Origin: Polytrichum commune
Taxonomy: Eukaryota > Streptophyta > Polytrichopsida > Polytrichales > Polytrichaceae
Length of the DNA stretch: 64,000 bases
Reading direction: 5' to 3'
NCBI GenBank assembly: GCA_950295325.1
Contig: OX485809.1
Location: 9,238,001-9,302,000, forward strand
Made by a program: the position numbers and the translations under genes. Within the stretch, counting starts at the first letter, position 1, and each line of letters opens with the position of its first letter. This document shows positions 40,370 through 52,845 of this stretch, piece after piece. The notes under the pieces are model-generated. The model was not told the origin of the DNA, did no database searches, and saw only the letters and a list, made by a program, of their open reading frames with translations.

Positions 40370-41856
40370 CTTGGAGCCTGACCGTTATTCGCTCTGTAAC
40401 TACGCTTGGCGGCCCTCAACCGTGTACTAGAGGTGTCTAATAAATGTCGTCGCATGCAAGTTGTTAGCGAAGAAATACTTGCACATTGAGCATCAGTACG
40501 ACCTGCAAGACGACACCAATGAGTCAAACTGGAACACAAGCGAGTTGAGCACATATAGCTACTTACAAACAAACAAGGAATCGCTCCAAATTTACCTTTA
40601 CATACCCGCTGCCTGCATGATGCCTCCACGCGCACCAATTCTTATCCTGACAATACAGAAACACCAGTCGTGTCACAGTGGCAATTAAGTCCTACTACGA
40701 CGACGAAAATGACAACTACTATACTGTGTACCTGAAACTCACAATGACAATCTTCGCGATTTGCAATTGACAAATGAATGAAAGAAATCTCCACCCGATC
40801 CAACTGGTTTGCACTGTGTTCTAGGCTTCGGTATGTAGTAATCTAGGCAATCCAGCCTCACAAACCTTGGAGTCATTGACTTGCAGAAACATGGCAATAG
40901 ATATACGTGCCAATTACATGTCAATATAAGAATTGATTCAATGGTGACATTCGCTCATCATAGTGTATTCAATCAATGATGTCATTCTGTCACCCCTAAA
41001 TATGAATTGGACAACCTGTATTCGACATGGACAGCGTGCACTTTTGTCCCAACATCTAGGATCCTAGTAGATGCACCACTTTCACCAGTTAGAACATCTA
41101 CATGCATCCTAGATACTGGACTGAGGCGATGGACCTTTAAGGCCCTTGTGTAAATATCTCTAGCAATGCTCTAAAGAAACAGACGCAAATCGTGAGGAAG
41201 GATTAGCAGTCAGCAGCTAGCGAATTAGAGCATCGACATTTATCACATCGTAAAACTCGATGCGGATGGGAGGTAAGTTAGGGCGATCGGTCAGCTATGT
41301 ATGGCAGTGTTTGTCAGCTGATGTACGGCTACTGTAAACAAGGGTGACGATTCTGGCACTAGAATATCTTCTAGTTTTGCATTCCCATATATGAGTGAAC
41401 GTTTAAAGGAGCAACCTCAGAAGACAGATTAACGTTAAAGGTAATATTTCAAAACTCTGTGCCCGTAGATGGCATCGCCCAAACTCGCTCAAATTTTACG
41501 CAAAACAAAAGATGAAGTAAAAAAACGAAAGATTACTGGATGGGTCAACTTCTAACGAGATTACGACAGCTACGCAAGTTCAGTTTAACCCGAACAAATC
41601 GGAACAAAAGCTATGAAGGTGGCTTCTCCTACGGGAAAGCCCGGATAATTCGAGTCCGATACAATTAGACGGTAAAGTGCCAGCTAGGACAAACGATGAG
41701 TCTGTACTTTCAACACAAGACAAGGGGGCACCAAAGAACTAAAAGACTTGCAGCTTGCGCTATCAAGGTCATAAGCGCACGGGACTCACAGCAAAGAGGC
41801 GGCTACTTTCATAGCGGTACAGCAGCACTGACCCGCCCTACTTGCGGAAAGCAGCG
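40370..41856 (-). other. Upstream flank of the thermospermine synthase, possible leader intron
   Basis: This segment between the first coding exon and the tandem array has no recognisable repeat or protein. On the gene strand, a 105-codon ORF (40638-40321) begins upstream and runs past the synthase ATG at 40369 in another frame. It would act as an overlapping upstream ORF only if the leader were unspliced here. An acceptor-like GTAGTTACAG sits about 25 bases before the ATG and would remove most of that ORF. Confidence 0.3.
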
Positions 41857-43900
41857 AAGCTCTTTGGAAACTATCGAAACTACAATCTCTAACTGAGGAA
41901 ACTATCCCTCGAAACTCTTTGGAAAGTATCAAACTACACCCGGCATTTACAACAAGTCGCCCGCTCGCACTGGACATTCAGATTAGCGTCGTTCTAGGAG
42001 AAAATAGAACCCGCTTTGCACATACACAATCCTCCAAACCTTGCTCGTGAAGACTGACTAACTCTCGAGAAGGTGAAAAAATTATCAAATAACTAAAGGT
42101 ACTAACGATGCCTTCAAGTCCCAGTAGCATGACTAGGGTGATTTCGTGATAGACAGCCTGACTTCGAAAGACTGCAACGAACCATGACGGCGTATACAAT
42201 CATGACGGCGAGCAAGAACCTACCTTCGAAATTCAGAGGAGCAATAACACATACCCTGAGATTAAAAGGCGATTCAGAATGCGACAGGAGCACACAATCA
42301 CTTGATTCAATTGCAGTAGACTAGCAAGCTGTAAGAGCTGAGTGCCGGTGAAGCTCTTTAAAAACTATCAAACGAACTCAGCATTTACAATTAGTCGCCC
42401 GGTCGCACGAGACATTTAGGGGAGCAGGCTTCCGACGAAAATACAATCCACTTTGCACCCACGACAAAGCCCCAAACCTCGATCACGAAGACTGCCCGAT
42501 TGTCGGGAAGATGAAATAAAATGGCAAAAAACCATAGGTACTAACGACGCCTTCAGGTCTCAGTACCATGGCTGAGGTGATTTCGTGATGGAGAGCCTGA
42601 CCTCGAAAAGACTGCAACGAACAATAATCATGGCGGGAACCAAGAACCTCCCCTCGAAATTCAGGCAGGCATTGACACGTACACTGACATTAACGGCAAT
42701 TCAGAATACAAGAGAAGACAATCACTTGATTCAATTGCAGCAGACTAGGAAGTTTTGAGAGCTGAGTGCCGCCAGAAGAGAACCGGCGAAGCTCTTTCGA
42801 GAGTATCAAGCTACACTCAGCATTTACCACAAGTCGTCCACTCGCACTAGACATTAGGTTAGCGGCGTTCTGAAAGAAAACAGAATCCGCTCTGCAGAGA
42901 CATAAAGCTCCAAACCTTGGTCGCGAAGACTGACTAACTGACTGACTGTCGAGAAGGTGAAATAAAATATCACAAAACCATAGGCACTAACGACGCCTTC
43001 AAGTCTCGGTAGCACGGCTGACGTGATTTCGTGAAGGACAGCCTACCTTCGAAAAGAATGCAACGAACAACATACACTCATGATGACAAGCAAGAACTTG
43101 CCCTCGAAATTCAGGCAAGCAACAACACGTACACTAAGATTACCGGCAATTCAGTACACAACAGGAGCAGATAATCACATAATTCAATTGCTCTACAGTA
43201 GAATGTTGTGAGACCTAAGTGCCGTATGGATAATGCCGGCGAAACTCTTTGGAGACTATCAAACTACAATCTCCCACTCACTAAGGCAATACGTAACTCA
43301 GCATTTGCAACAAGTCGCCCGCCCGCTCGCACGAGACATTTAGGTTAGAGGCGTTCCGAAAAATAACAGGATTCACTTTTACGCACAACAAAAATCTCCA
43401 AACCTTGATCGCGAGGACCACCCGGCTCTCGAGCAGTTGAAACTGAAATGTCAAAAAACCAAAGGTACCAACGATGCCTTCCTCCAAGTCTCAGTAGCAT
43501 AGCGGACGTGATTTCGTGATAGACAGCCTGACTACGGAAAGACTGCAATGAACAACATAAAATCATGACTGCGAGCAAGAACCTCCCCCTCGAAATAAAG
43601 GCAAGCAACAACACAAGTGCACTGAGATTAAACGGCGATTCAGAATACAACAGGAGCACACAATCCATTGATTCGATTGCAGTGAACAAGCAAGTGAGCG
43701 CTGAGTGCCAGCGAAGCTCTTTGGAAACTATCAAACTACAATCTCTCACTAAGGAAACTACCTCTCGCAGCCCTGTGGAAACCATCACACTACAATCTCT
43801 TCCTAAAGAAAGCTCGCTCCCCCTCTTTCTCTCTCTCTCTCTCTCGAATATTTTCAGCGATTCCGAATACAACAGGAGCAGGCAATCACACTCGATTCAA
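41857..43900. repeat. Tandem array of ~440-470-bp units upstream of the thermospermine synthase gene
   Basis: Four complete units and a partial fifth start at the anchor AAGCTCTTT (or AAACTCTTT) near 41857/41912, 42351, 42789, 43242 and 43714. Each unit carries in the same order a CATTTACAA..AGTCGCCC block, a CTCCAAACCT block, a GTGATTTCGTGA block, a CCTCGAAATTCAGGC-like block and a TTGATTCAATTGCAGTAGAC-like block. Divergence between units is moderate, so the array is not brand new. A related TCAATTGCAGTAAACCAG stretch occurs once more in the adjacent GC-rich island (about 43990-44010), which suggests the array grew out of that flank. On the gene strand it would fall in the promoter or a leader intron. 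Confidence 0.85.
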
Positions 43901-44345
43901 TTTTTGTAGACTAGCAAAGTCGTGGGAGGTGCGTGCCGCAAGAACAACATCATACCAAACAACCTGCCCTACCATCTATCTCACCTGCACCTCGACTCGA
44001 TTTCAATTGCAGTAAACCAGACAGGAACCAGACCGAGACCAGACGGAAGAATGGTAGTCGAGATGCCGGTGTAATAATGTACCTCTCCTCCCCCTCCCCT
44101 GCAATGCCGACTATAAACTCACAAGGCTCCCGCTCCGCCGGGGCGCAAGAAGGGAGTGCAACAACGAGAGAGGCCTGGGGAGGATCGGGACGATGGCCGC
44201 AACAAGAACTTGAGGAGCGTCCACTGCGGCGCACGAAGAGGCCGCCTCGGGAGGGGGGCCGGGGCTGGCCAGAGGGAGAGCGGGTCGTGTTGCGTGGAGA
44301 CCGAGGCCGGCCCGGTCCCCCCCCCCCCCCCCTTCTCCTTCTCCT
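43901..44345 (-). promoter_or_regulatory. GC-rich island, candidate promoter and 5' leader of the thermospermine synthase gene
   Basis: This is one of the most GC- and CpG-rich stretches of the window, and it lies about 3.6 kb upstream of the synthase ATG on the gene's strand. Its distal edge has a 16-base C run (44317-44332) beside a CTT/CTC-rich tract, which reads as GAA/GGA repeats on the gene strand, typical of plant leaders. A consensus-like donor (GTGCAG then GTGAG on the minus strand) lies near 43984, and an acceptor-like GTAGTTACAG lies just upstream of the synthase ATG near 40393. A leader intron spanning the tandem array is therefore possible. A 94-codon minus-strand ORF (44234-43950) resembles nothing I know. 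The role is inferred from position and composition; no TATA box was recognised. Confidence 0.35.
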
Positions 44346-44499
44346 TCTCCTCCTTACCCTGCTGCCCCTGTTAAATTACTTCTTATTCTTCTGATTATTC
44401 CCCTCCAGGCCCACACCATGCTTCTTGTGCTCTGATGGCACAAGCCCTGCCAGTGAGCCAATGTCTCGGCTGACCTTCTGCGCCAATGAGCGGCAGTGT

Positions 44500-44765
44500 C
44501 CAGGGAGATTTTTGGACACAATCGGTCGAGATCCCAGTGTTTCCTACCCCAACCAGTTCCAAGGTTAAATGATGTTGTCGACATCTTTCGGTTTCTTCTT
44601 TTTTTCAATTGGTTTAGGGGCCCATTTTCCATAGATGCCTCTAAAATGATGATGGGTAGATTTTCTTCTTGAGGTCTTCAACTCCACCCCCTTATTTCTC
44701 AAATTCAACCGGATCATCTGTACCTAGTGGTCCGTTCTCCCCGTTCATTGATGAGCGGGCTGCTA
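44500..44765 (+). repeat. Dispersed repeat H, copy 2
   Basis: ACACAATCGGTCGAGATCCC, then CCATAGATGCCTCTAAAATG, TCAACCGGATCATCTGTACC and CCGTTCATTGATGAGCGGG. It is interrupted at its right end by the family D MITE. Confidence 0.75.
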
Positions 44766-44990
44766 CACTGATTATCCCAATCAATGCATGTTATTATTTG
44801 GAGTTACACAGTGCAATAACATCTTACTCAAGAGTTCAATTCCCACCAACGAAAGTTATTCAATAAGTTGTTCAGACATTATAAAACATAAACAATTTGC
44901 TTGGTAAAACACTACGTTCTCATTAGACAATCATTTGCGTAACCCCGAATAGTAACACGCACTCGTCGGAATAATCGACGTATACCCTGC
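44766..44990. mobile_element. Family D MITE with TA flanks (225 bp)
   Basis: It begins CACTGATTATCCCAATCAAT and ends as the complement of CGTCGATTATTCC, flanked by TA. Subterminal TTATTTGGAGTTACAC matches AACCCCGAATAGTAACACGC on the other arm. It interrupts the dispersed H repeat at 44500-44765 and abuts another MITE. Confidence 0.78.
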
Positions 44991-44994
44991 CCAC

Positions 44995-45216
44995 ACATAC
45001 TGGTGGTGGGCAGCAGTGAACGGGCGAACTCCATTCACTTCCACCACTATGTGTGGGCTTTATTTCGAAGAAAAAAATTATGTGTGAAGTTACGAATTAG
45101 CAACGAACGGTGGAGCAATGCGACCAGTTGTTGCCACTGTCAAAAAGAGTACCAAAAGGGACACCCTGCTGATGGGAGCCTACGACTGGCCTCCCCACCA
45201 GCAAGTGTGGGCAGGG
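44995..45216. mobile_element. MITE with CCCTGCCCACAC ends (222 bp)
   Basis: The left arm CCCTGCCCACACATACTGGT and the complement of the right arm CCCTGCCCACACTTGCTGGT agree at 18 of 20 positions, with TA outside both. Only TATA separates it from the family D element ending at 44990. Confidence 0.85.
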
Positions 45217-46547
45217 TAGTAGTTACAAACCGACCCATCCATTTCTCAAATCACGGGATCAAAATCAAAACTCTAGGAACGAACCGAACCATGTGTTTCT
45301 TTCACTAAGTTAAGCTAAAGTACAAGGAACAACCGAACCATTCAACGAATAACCGGTTGATAGTAAAAGACATTAACCGAGGGTGGCTCGAATTCCCCTC
45401 CCCGCCCATGGTTGCGGGCTCTCCTTTTCCCCTCCCCCCGAATATAATAATCCACAGCCGATGATGGTGAGGAGCAGAGTTCGGGAAGTTTTTGAAGCCT
45501 TAGTGGCTAATTGCCGGTAGTTGCTACGAAGGGTCGGATTTTTTCCAATTTACATCGGCAAGAGCCGGTCTTTTGTAAAATCAATCGGCCAATTGCCTAT
45601 ATTTTCATATTTTCATTGGCCAATATCCAATTAAATGGAATTCATATCGGCACTATTTTTTTTTAAATGTATGAAAATTTATTAGAAATCATTTCTTAGT
45701 ACAAAATCTTGAATAAGTGAAAAGAAAGGCATGTTCAAAACTTTAAATTTGAAGAGGTAATATCCTTGGCAGGAATTGAACCTAGCAATGCCTTCACTGC
45801 TTGAAGGCCAAGGGTCCCCCAATTCTTCATAGAAGCAATTGGATTTGGTCATGGAAAGGCTGCATAATTCAAAAAGTTTAAGGTTTAGGGTACTTTCTCA
45901 AGTGCATCATCAGATGCCCCAGACAAATAGCGCTCTGGATGCTTCCGGTTGAAATCCAGTAACTCACAAGAAGAATCGGCTACATTTCCGGGACATTTTC
46001 TGGTCCATCGGCTAATTGCCGGAGGATTGAAATTACAGTCGGATTGCCATCCGATGGTTGGAAATTTGGACCGGCCATGAGGGAAAATCCATCGGCTGAT
46101 AATGAACTAGCCGTCGGTTTTCCCCGAACATAGCTCAGTGAGGAGTCGAGTCGCGTCCCTACTTCCGAGCATGCCCTTCCATAGCCAACAGGAATGCCGC
46201 CGCGCTTCCTTCGTTTCATTCACTGGGTGTCCCTGCTCGTCAACAACTCTCTTTTACTCTCCCATGCTCAGTCACGTGGGTGCCTTCAGATAAGGAGGAG
46301 GCTCCATTTTGCAGGTCACGACCCTTGCTTTTGATGCCCAATTCCCCCTTCTTCCTCCCCCTCCTCCTCCTTCCCCTTCCCCTTTTATGAGCAGTTCCAA
46401 ATGTCGGTTGCATCTCCCGGGTCTTTGTGGGGGTCAAAGGCTGGGGAGGGTGTTGGCATGAATTGTGGCAAATCAATATTGGGCAAAGTGGAGAAACAAG
46501 GGTCGAGGAGGACGCGGTGTCGTGTAGCATTGTTGAACGAGCACGAA
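45217..46547. other. Tract with recurring ATCGGC/GCCGAT motifs, no gene
   Basis: CATCGGC and GGCTAATTGCCGG(A/T) phrases repeat between 45500 and 46110. A tRNA-3'-end-like stretch on the minus strand (GGTTCAATTCCTGCCA, about 45786-45771) has a poor T-stem and no matching D or anticodon arm. The segment 46400-46547 shares ATTGTGG.AAATCAATATT with 56200 and is cut by family A copy 3. Confidence 0.35.
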
Positions 46548-47023
46548 GGGCCACTTCACACACGAGGCCGAGAGCCCGTGACCATTGCACTTGGAGCACT
46601 CGCATTGGTGGAAAACCGGTGGAGCCGGTCCAAGTTCGCTAACTTCACACTACGCTTGAGGGACCGGCGGATGGAGTATGTGAATGCGAGATGGATGTGA
46701 AGTCTACGTGGATTCCTACATGGCACCAAATGGATCGTGTTTCATGGTCACTTGGACGGTTTTCAAGAACCACTTCTTGGAGGTAGGCCTACCACAAAAC
46801 CGGAAGACCGTGACATTCCGAATGCTCACAACCATTGATTTGTATTCATTTTTTTAACATGTGTGAGGGCTTGTGTGAATGGAAATTCTTTGAAATAGCA
46901 CTTGCTTGAGAGTCCGCTCACATATAGCTTCACACTACACTTGAGGATCCATGACCACACTACATGATTTTGGGCTCTCACAATTTCATGGTCACGGCTC
47001 TTGGCTCGTGTGTGAAGCAGCCC
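46548..47023 (+). mobile_element. Family A MITE, copy 3 (476 bp)
   Basis: It begins GGGCCACTTCACACACGAG and ends CTCGTGTGTGAAGCAGCCC, followed by TAA. It is collinear with copy 2, including the GAGCCGGTCCAAGTTCGC, CACCAAATGGATCGTGTTTC and TTTTGGGCTCTCACAAT blocks. It lacks the GGTGTGTTGGGACGG segment, a small internal deletion. Confidence 0.75.
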
Positions 47024-47279
47024 TAAGCGAGAGAGTGTATGTGTGTTTCTCGCTCTGTATTCATGTTCGTTAAGGTGATTGGGCATAATAAGGCTGCTTA
47101 GTTTAAAATGACACCTATATTCAAATGTTGTGCAAGTAGGTGTGGATCTAAGAACGGGTATGAAAAACGCTTGTGTTTGAGAGATCGCGTGTTGTGTTCA
47201 AACTTTGTTAATCAATTTAGACTCAACAATCAACATAATTAGGGGGAGGGGGGATGTTACCTAGGTGTTGCTACCTTAG

Positions 47280-47541
47280 CATTTTAGAAGAGACGGAGAA
47301 AGGAAGTTGGCATTAATGTATTGGCATGAAGCCAACCGCAAATTGAGGATTCAACTTGGAATAGGGACCCGGCTTGTCTGTCTCGACCATCAAATTGTCC
47401 AGCTTGTCACATCCTTGAAACAAGTGGAGATTGCATGAAAGGGAATACCATATGTATGTTATGATATTGTCCCTGGGACACCGGCTTGGGTTTCATAAAT
47501 TTTTCGTATTCTCATATCGAAACCCAAGGCAACGGACTTTT
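47280..47541 (+). repeat. Dispersed repeat E, copy 2
   Basis: This is the same 256-262-bp sequence as 27814-28069, including GACCCGGCTTGTCTGTCTC and CCATATGTATGTTATG. A six-base insertion (GTATTG) after ATTAAT distinguishes it. Confidence 0.85.
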
Positions 47542-47729
47542 GAAGATTCATGGTGATTTTAGGACAAGTTTCAAAAACCAATTGCGAGTGAACATGGTTT
47601 CTCCATCCACATTCGCAAATCCTTGAATTTTTAATTTGTGGATCGGAGAACTAATTTCATATCAAACACAAACATCATTGTCATTTAACACCCATCAACA
47701 CTACTAAACTCATTTCATGTGGTATACAA

Positions 47730-50700
47730 ACAAGTGTGCCATGCTAATTATAGTGGCCTCCATGATTCGTTTTGTGCCAACAATTGCTCCATGCTACATT
47801 CTTTGGTTGCCACCTACTGATAAAAGCTTTATTTCCATGTGTCGGTGATGATTAGTGTGGCCCCAACTAGAAATCAAATGCATATTGGAGTCATTAGGTA
47901 AAATCAAAGCATTGTCTTAGACACTTCTTAAACACAACTTTGTGGTGACGTTACTTCTTGAAAGCCTTGAATGAGGCCATTAAGGAGTTTGGTGGAGATG
48001 TTAGTAATAAGGATAATCGTAACAATGAGGTGATTGACTTCATGACGACATATCATGCAAGTGTGACACGGGAAAGCATGCATGTGCTTAGGTTCATGCA
48101 CCGATTTGACCATTCTATTTTAGATGTTGAATAGAATAAAAACCAAGGAAAACATTCAAGGAAGATTCAAAAGGTTATTTTTGAGTCATTAATTTAGGTG
48201 TCTCATATAAGTTTAATTAGGGCCAACATTGATTATCTCGAGCTATTTAGAATCTAGACTAACTCTTCATTCATTTGTGCAAGTAAAAGGATGTGGAAAA
48301 TCTCTCGACCTCAACACATGCATTTGTGACTATCACACACCTCACACTAAATATCCAGTCTATCGTATGGCAGCGAGTTCATTTTCATTGGACCTTGTAC
48401 AATGTGCAAGCATAGGCGCATCCATCAATAATAGTCTCGCATAAATATGTCATTTTAGTCTCTTCACCAAAGCCAAGGGCACTTTGGTGTAGTCAATTGT
48501 CTCGTATTAATTTATCATTTTTAATATAACTTGAAATGTCAATCCGGTTTCATCCTCAAAAAGAGCAATGTTCTTCAATTAATCAATTTTGAATAAATGA
48601 GCAGTCAAACTATAGTCTTTTGTCAAATGGCATCTGCTGCATTCACATTCGCCTCGAAAATCATTGACCCTTCCTCTTCACAGTCAATGGACTTGTGTGG
48701 TTGACATTTTGTCTTCCAACCCTGCCAAGTGTTAGAGAAGGACAATATGAGATACTCACTAGAAAAAACAATCTAAGATATTTGAAACCCGAAACATCCT
48801 TCTTCTAGGAGTCTCAATTTACCACTCTCAAGATTGATATGCATGCACTACCACAACATTCCTCCTCAATTGAGTGCAATTAACGAGGTTGCTTGCCACC
48901 CAATCACAAAGTGTACACAACCTTTGTTAGGAGCTTCCTCTTAACACTCATCAATTTAGATCAATAAGTCATGGCCCTTAGTTCACATGAGTAAGTGAAA
49001 ACAAAGTCCCTCCTCTAGCTATCTATTTATATCACTCAATTCCTTATATTTGATTTGATTCAAATTGTATTGCAATCCCACTCCACTCATATCAAATACT
49101 TAACTCGGATAAGTTAGCCAATTATGGAATCCACCTTAACATTATCATCTTCAATCATGAAGAGATATCTCGTATATTTCTCCACTCAAGGTAATAAGTC
49201 CATGGACTAACTAAACCACAATTGCAATTAGATGATTGACCATGGATGAACCACTTAAACTAAACACATGCTATTGATCACATCTCCATTATACCGTAGA
49301 ATGTCACCACAATCTATCTCAATAGTATTGGTCATTCAAAGATCCTTACTTGAGAGCAATTGCTCCTTACTCATACAAATCAATTGACCACAAAGCACTA
49401 CTACATTAGTTGTTTTCCTCACCAAAACAACATGCACTTGACACACTCTCGTAGATCTTTCTCTTAAATTCACCCTATACTCAATCGTATTCATACATCA
49501 CAATATTCTCTCTCTAAACTTAATTCAAAGAAATTTTGTGGTAATCAACATGAATTTATAAATATAGTCATTATATAAACAACAATTCGCTCCAAGATAA
49601 ACTCACATACATACTTACCTTAATGCATAGAAAATGGTATAAGGAATCATTCCTCGACCTAATTGAAATATTCTACCAATATACATAGGCTAGAATAAAC
49701 CTAATTCACAAGGATCAATCCCTAATCCTTTATCAATCCAAGTCAATTGCCTACGCAAACCAACAAAGTTTTGAGGTAAAAATCAAGTATGCGTCTCTCT
49801 CTCTCTCTCTCAAATTCAAACCTTATATCCACTAGAAAGCATGTGTCAATTCCTACGGCTACACCGTCTCCAACCATACCATAGTATTCTAAAACCCTTC
49901 CCTTTTCTAATCTCCTAGACTATGGACTTTATTAACACATGTCAATAAAACGTTTAGCTTGAACTGAACTCTATTTTCTTATTTTTCCTATCTTACTCCA
50001 ACTTACAAAAAAAACTAGCTCCACAACCAAATATCAAAGTCAAACAACTATTTTCTACCTCAATATCAATAATTGTTGGTGTTTTGGTGCACTCTTCTTA
50101 CAAACAGATCAGATCGTGGATTTCAATATGAAACCCTCGTTCCATAATAAGTGTGCCATGTCTTGAAAATCTTGCCTCTTGTCAATGGCCATAATTGTAC
50201 TCTAAATCATAATTTTAAATAGCTCCATTTATGATGTAGTTATAAAAATCATATGAAATTAGTGAGCTATGATCAAAGTTGATAAAGGTTTGATATACCT
50301 TGGGTACTCTTTAAAACACATGAGCTAACTTCACTTGTAGATAGCTACTGCATGCATCAAATTTGGGCATTATGAGATATTATATAACAAAGAGAAATGG
50401 ATTTTGAGCATGTTCATTGTGATTGTGACTATGTTAGCTTCCAACTCCAACTGCGCCGAGTGCTCGTCCAAAAACTTGGACTCGCATATTGGTTCATAAA
50501 CTTTGTGGACATGTGTTAGGAGCTCAGCAGTGAGCATTGTGTGTAAATGTTATTGACATAACCTCCCTGTTTTAAAACCGAAATGACATGCTCCATATTA
50601 GTACAACTTCAATCAATCACTATCACAGTCCTTGGGTCTTTTCTAATCCCAGATTTTGTGGACCAAAATCCCGGATGCAATCAAGCAAAATCGTCTAGCC

Positions 50701-51180
50701 ATTGGTTGCCATAATTGTACAACATATAGGACTCCTTACATATATGTACGGATGTTGGCCCTTCATTAGGTGCCCCGATACACCAAAACATGTAACAACT
50801 TTCTTCTCCAAGGCGAGGGGGAAGAGTGCATACAAGTGGAATTCTCATCCATCCATATTAAACTTCCCTCTCCAAATTTGTGGTTTATTTTAGTCATGTT
50901 GGAGCAACCTTGGCTAAAGAAGGATTTTTGACATAAAATTTGGCATGAAATAGGCTACAAAAAGCAAGACTTGGACCACAATGGTTCGCATTATTTTCAC
51001 TCAATTATTGAAATGTACATTCACGTGCAAATATTCTTTGCAACCCTTATCCAAGAGTTGTCACCAACTTATTATCTATCATGAACTAAGCAATATCCTA
51101 TGTACTTTCGAGGGATTTTGGTCTCCAAGCATACTTCCATATTTGGTTTGGAAAGGACGTGAAAGAATGAGGTTGAGGCC
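47730..51180 (+). repeat. Large unidentified repeat, copy X
   Basis: Three blocks are collinear with copy Y: 47730-48110, 50042-50520 and 50572-51175. Shared phrases include GCCATG.TAATTA.AGTG, CAATGAGGTGATTGACT, GGTGCAC.(C/G)TTC.TTACAAA, GATCAAA.GTTGAT.AAGGTT, AATC.CGGATGCGATC-like and CATATTTGGTTTGGAAAGGA. Copy X has about 1.7 kb extra between blocks 1 and 2. No terminal repeats or recognisable protein in any frame. Confidence 0.75.
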
Positions 51181-51773
51181 GTACCATGTGTTTCACCCCA
51201 CCCTTGGTCTCTTACATGCGCACATAGTGTTTATTGAGCTTAGATTGCTCGGAAATACCAACAAGTGTTTAGGTGACCTTTTGGACCCGTTTTCAAAATA
51301 TTCTAAGTAGTAAAAGAGAAGGGGGGATCACATGTATGATGTTGAAATAATACATTAGCAACTTTCTCACTCACCGCCTCAATATTAGGGGCTAACATAC
51401 AACCGATCTCCTTTGTGCATACTTATTTGTTGGCTAAACTCACACTATGTACCAAGTCATCACGAGAATGCCAAAGTGCATCATGAAACCACCCATGTAG
51501 TTTCATATAAGAATGTTGATTTGGAAAGCAATGGAATAGACGACGATTCAAGCTTGACAAGCTGATATGGCTATCTAAAATGGAAAACTTGAACGGGTTG
51601 ACACTACAACTCTTGTTCTTAGGATCCATAATTTCAATGAGATCTGGTTTGACCTACACATGAGTCTCCATATTCAAATGATCAACTATCCCAATAATGT
51701 GATGAATTTTGCGCAAAATCACAAACCTTGGTGCGCTTCAATTTGAAGACTTATAACATGATTTGTGGAAACA

Positions 51774-51797
51774 TATATATATATATATGTATGTATG

Positions 51798-51828
<31 letters not shown>

Positions 51829-51848
51829 GTATGTATATATGTATATAT
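51774..51848. repeat. Compound (TA)n/(GTAT)n microsatellite
   Basis: Runs of ATATAT, GTATGTAT and ATGTAT follow each other over 75 bp. Confidence 0.92.
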
Positions 51849-52078
51849 AGTCAACACAAATTTCTTGGGGTCAAAATTTTTTGTTGGATAGAGGAAAAGT
51901 ACACTTGTATACAATAATTCCCTCTCAGCTATGTCCCTAATATGTCAACTTTAATATAGTTTAATTTTAAAGATCAACTTTTGTGTGTGTTGATATTTGC
52001 ACAAACGTAAGGTATCTGGACCTTACGTGGTCAATCTTCTTGTTAACCAAACACACAAACACATGTGTTCTAGTTGTT

Positions 52079-52234
52079 CATAACATTACTCAATGATGTG
52101 GGCCCTCGGAATATAATAGTCGGATGTTGGGAGCTTAGTTAAAGTTTGAGTCTCCTTGCACAACTTTATGAGCATCCAATTGTTATATTATGAGGGCCCG
52201 TTGTACGAGCACTAAGTGGTTGAGTAATGTTATG
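52079..52234. mobile_element. Small foldback element (156 bp)
   Basis: CATAACATTACTCAA is inverted exactly at the right end, and inner GGGCCCTCGGAATATAATAG pairs with CTATTATATTCC-like sequence near GAGGGCCC. Confidence 0.75.
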
Positions 52235-52548
52235 TCCATACAACAGTCTATAACCAAAAGAGGAGTTGCAGATACATGTGCTATGATGAGCTTAAACTAC
52301 ATGCTCCAAATATATCCATCATTAGGGTTCAATTATCATCAAAATTTGAGAAATCCTATGTGATCACTTAAAGAGAAAGATGGTATTTGACCTCCTATTT
52401 TTTGAATTATTGACTCCGATTTTGAAACTTAAAATTCTAATTTTCTTCATCACCAATTGCAAACTGGATGGAACAATTCCATCTCGATCACACAATCAAA
52501 CTTCATATGTGGAGTTGGAAATGCCCGCAATAGGGCCAAATACCCTTA

Positions 52549-52675
52549 CCAACAATATTGTATTTAGTGTCACTTACTATTTGGACTTACGCAATCCTAT
52601 AACTAATTACTATTTTTTTGCCAAGAACATGGTTTAACTAGAAATAGTAAGTGACACTATATACAAAATTTAGTG
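52549..52675. mobile_element. Short family B MITE (127 bp)
   Basis: The left end carries ATATTGTATTTAGTGTCACT then TACTATTTGGACTTACGCAA. The right arm is its complement, ending TTTAGTG before TA. It is nearly all terminal repeat. Confidence 0.75.
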
Positions 52676-52735
52676 TAGTCAATGGGGAAATAAAAACAAA
52701 TGACTCCATAAATCTTAGTCTTTACCATTTCAAAG

Positions 52736-52737
<2 letters not shown>

Positions 52738-52773
<36 letters not shown>
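52738..52773. repeat. (AG)n microsatellite
   Basis: Eighteen or so uninterrupted AG units. Confidence 0.92.
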
Positions 52774-52776
<3 letters not shown>

Positions 52777-52845
52777 AACATGAAAGCCTTGAAATAGTAT
52801 GCAACTTGGAGGTTATTTTGAAAAGTTGATTTAACACCAAAAATA

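Noticed and set aside
43345-43872. 175-codon minus-strand ORF in the tandem array
   Set aside because: It lies wholly inside the repeat array and starts in a CT-rich run. The frame is open in only some units, so it reads as a by-product of the repeats.
43933-44394. 153-codon plus-strand ORF in the GC-rich island
   Set aside because: GC-rich sequence gives long open frames on both strands. The peptide is low-complexity and ends in poly-Pro/poly-Leu from the C run and CTT repeats.
45771-45840. tRNA-like 3' end on the minus strand (GGTTCAATTCCTGCCA)
   Set aside because: The T-stem has a mismatch and a wobble, and no cloverleaf D-arm or anticodon arm can be drawn around it.
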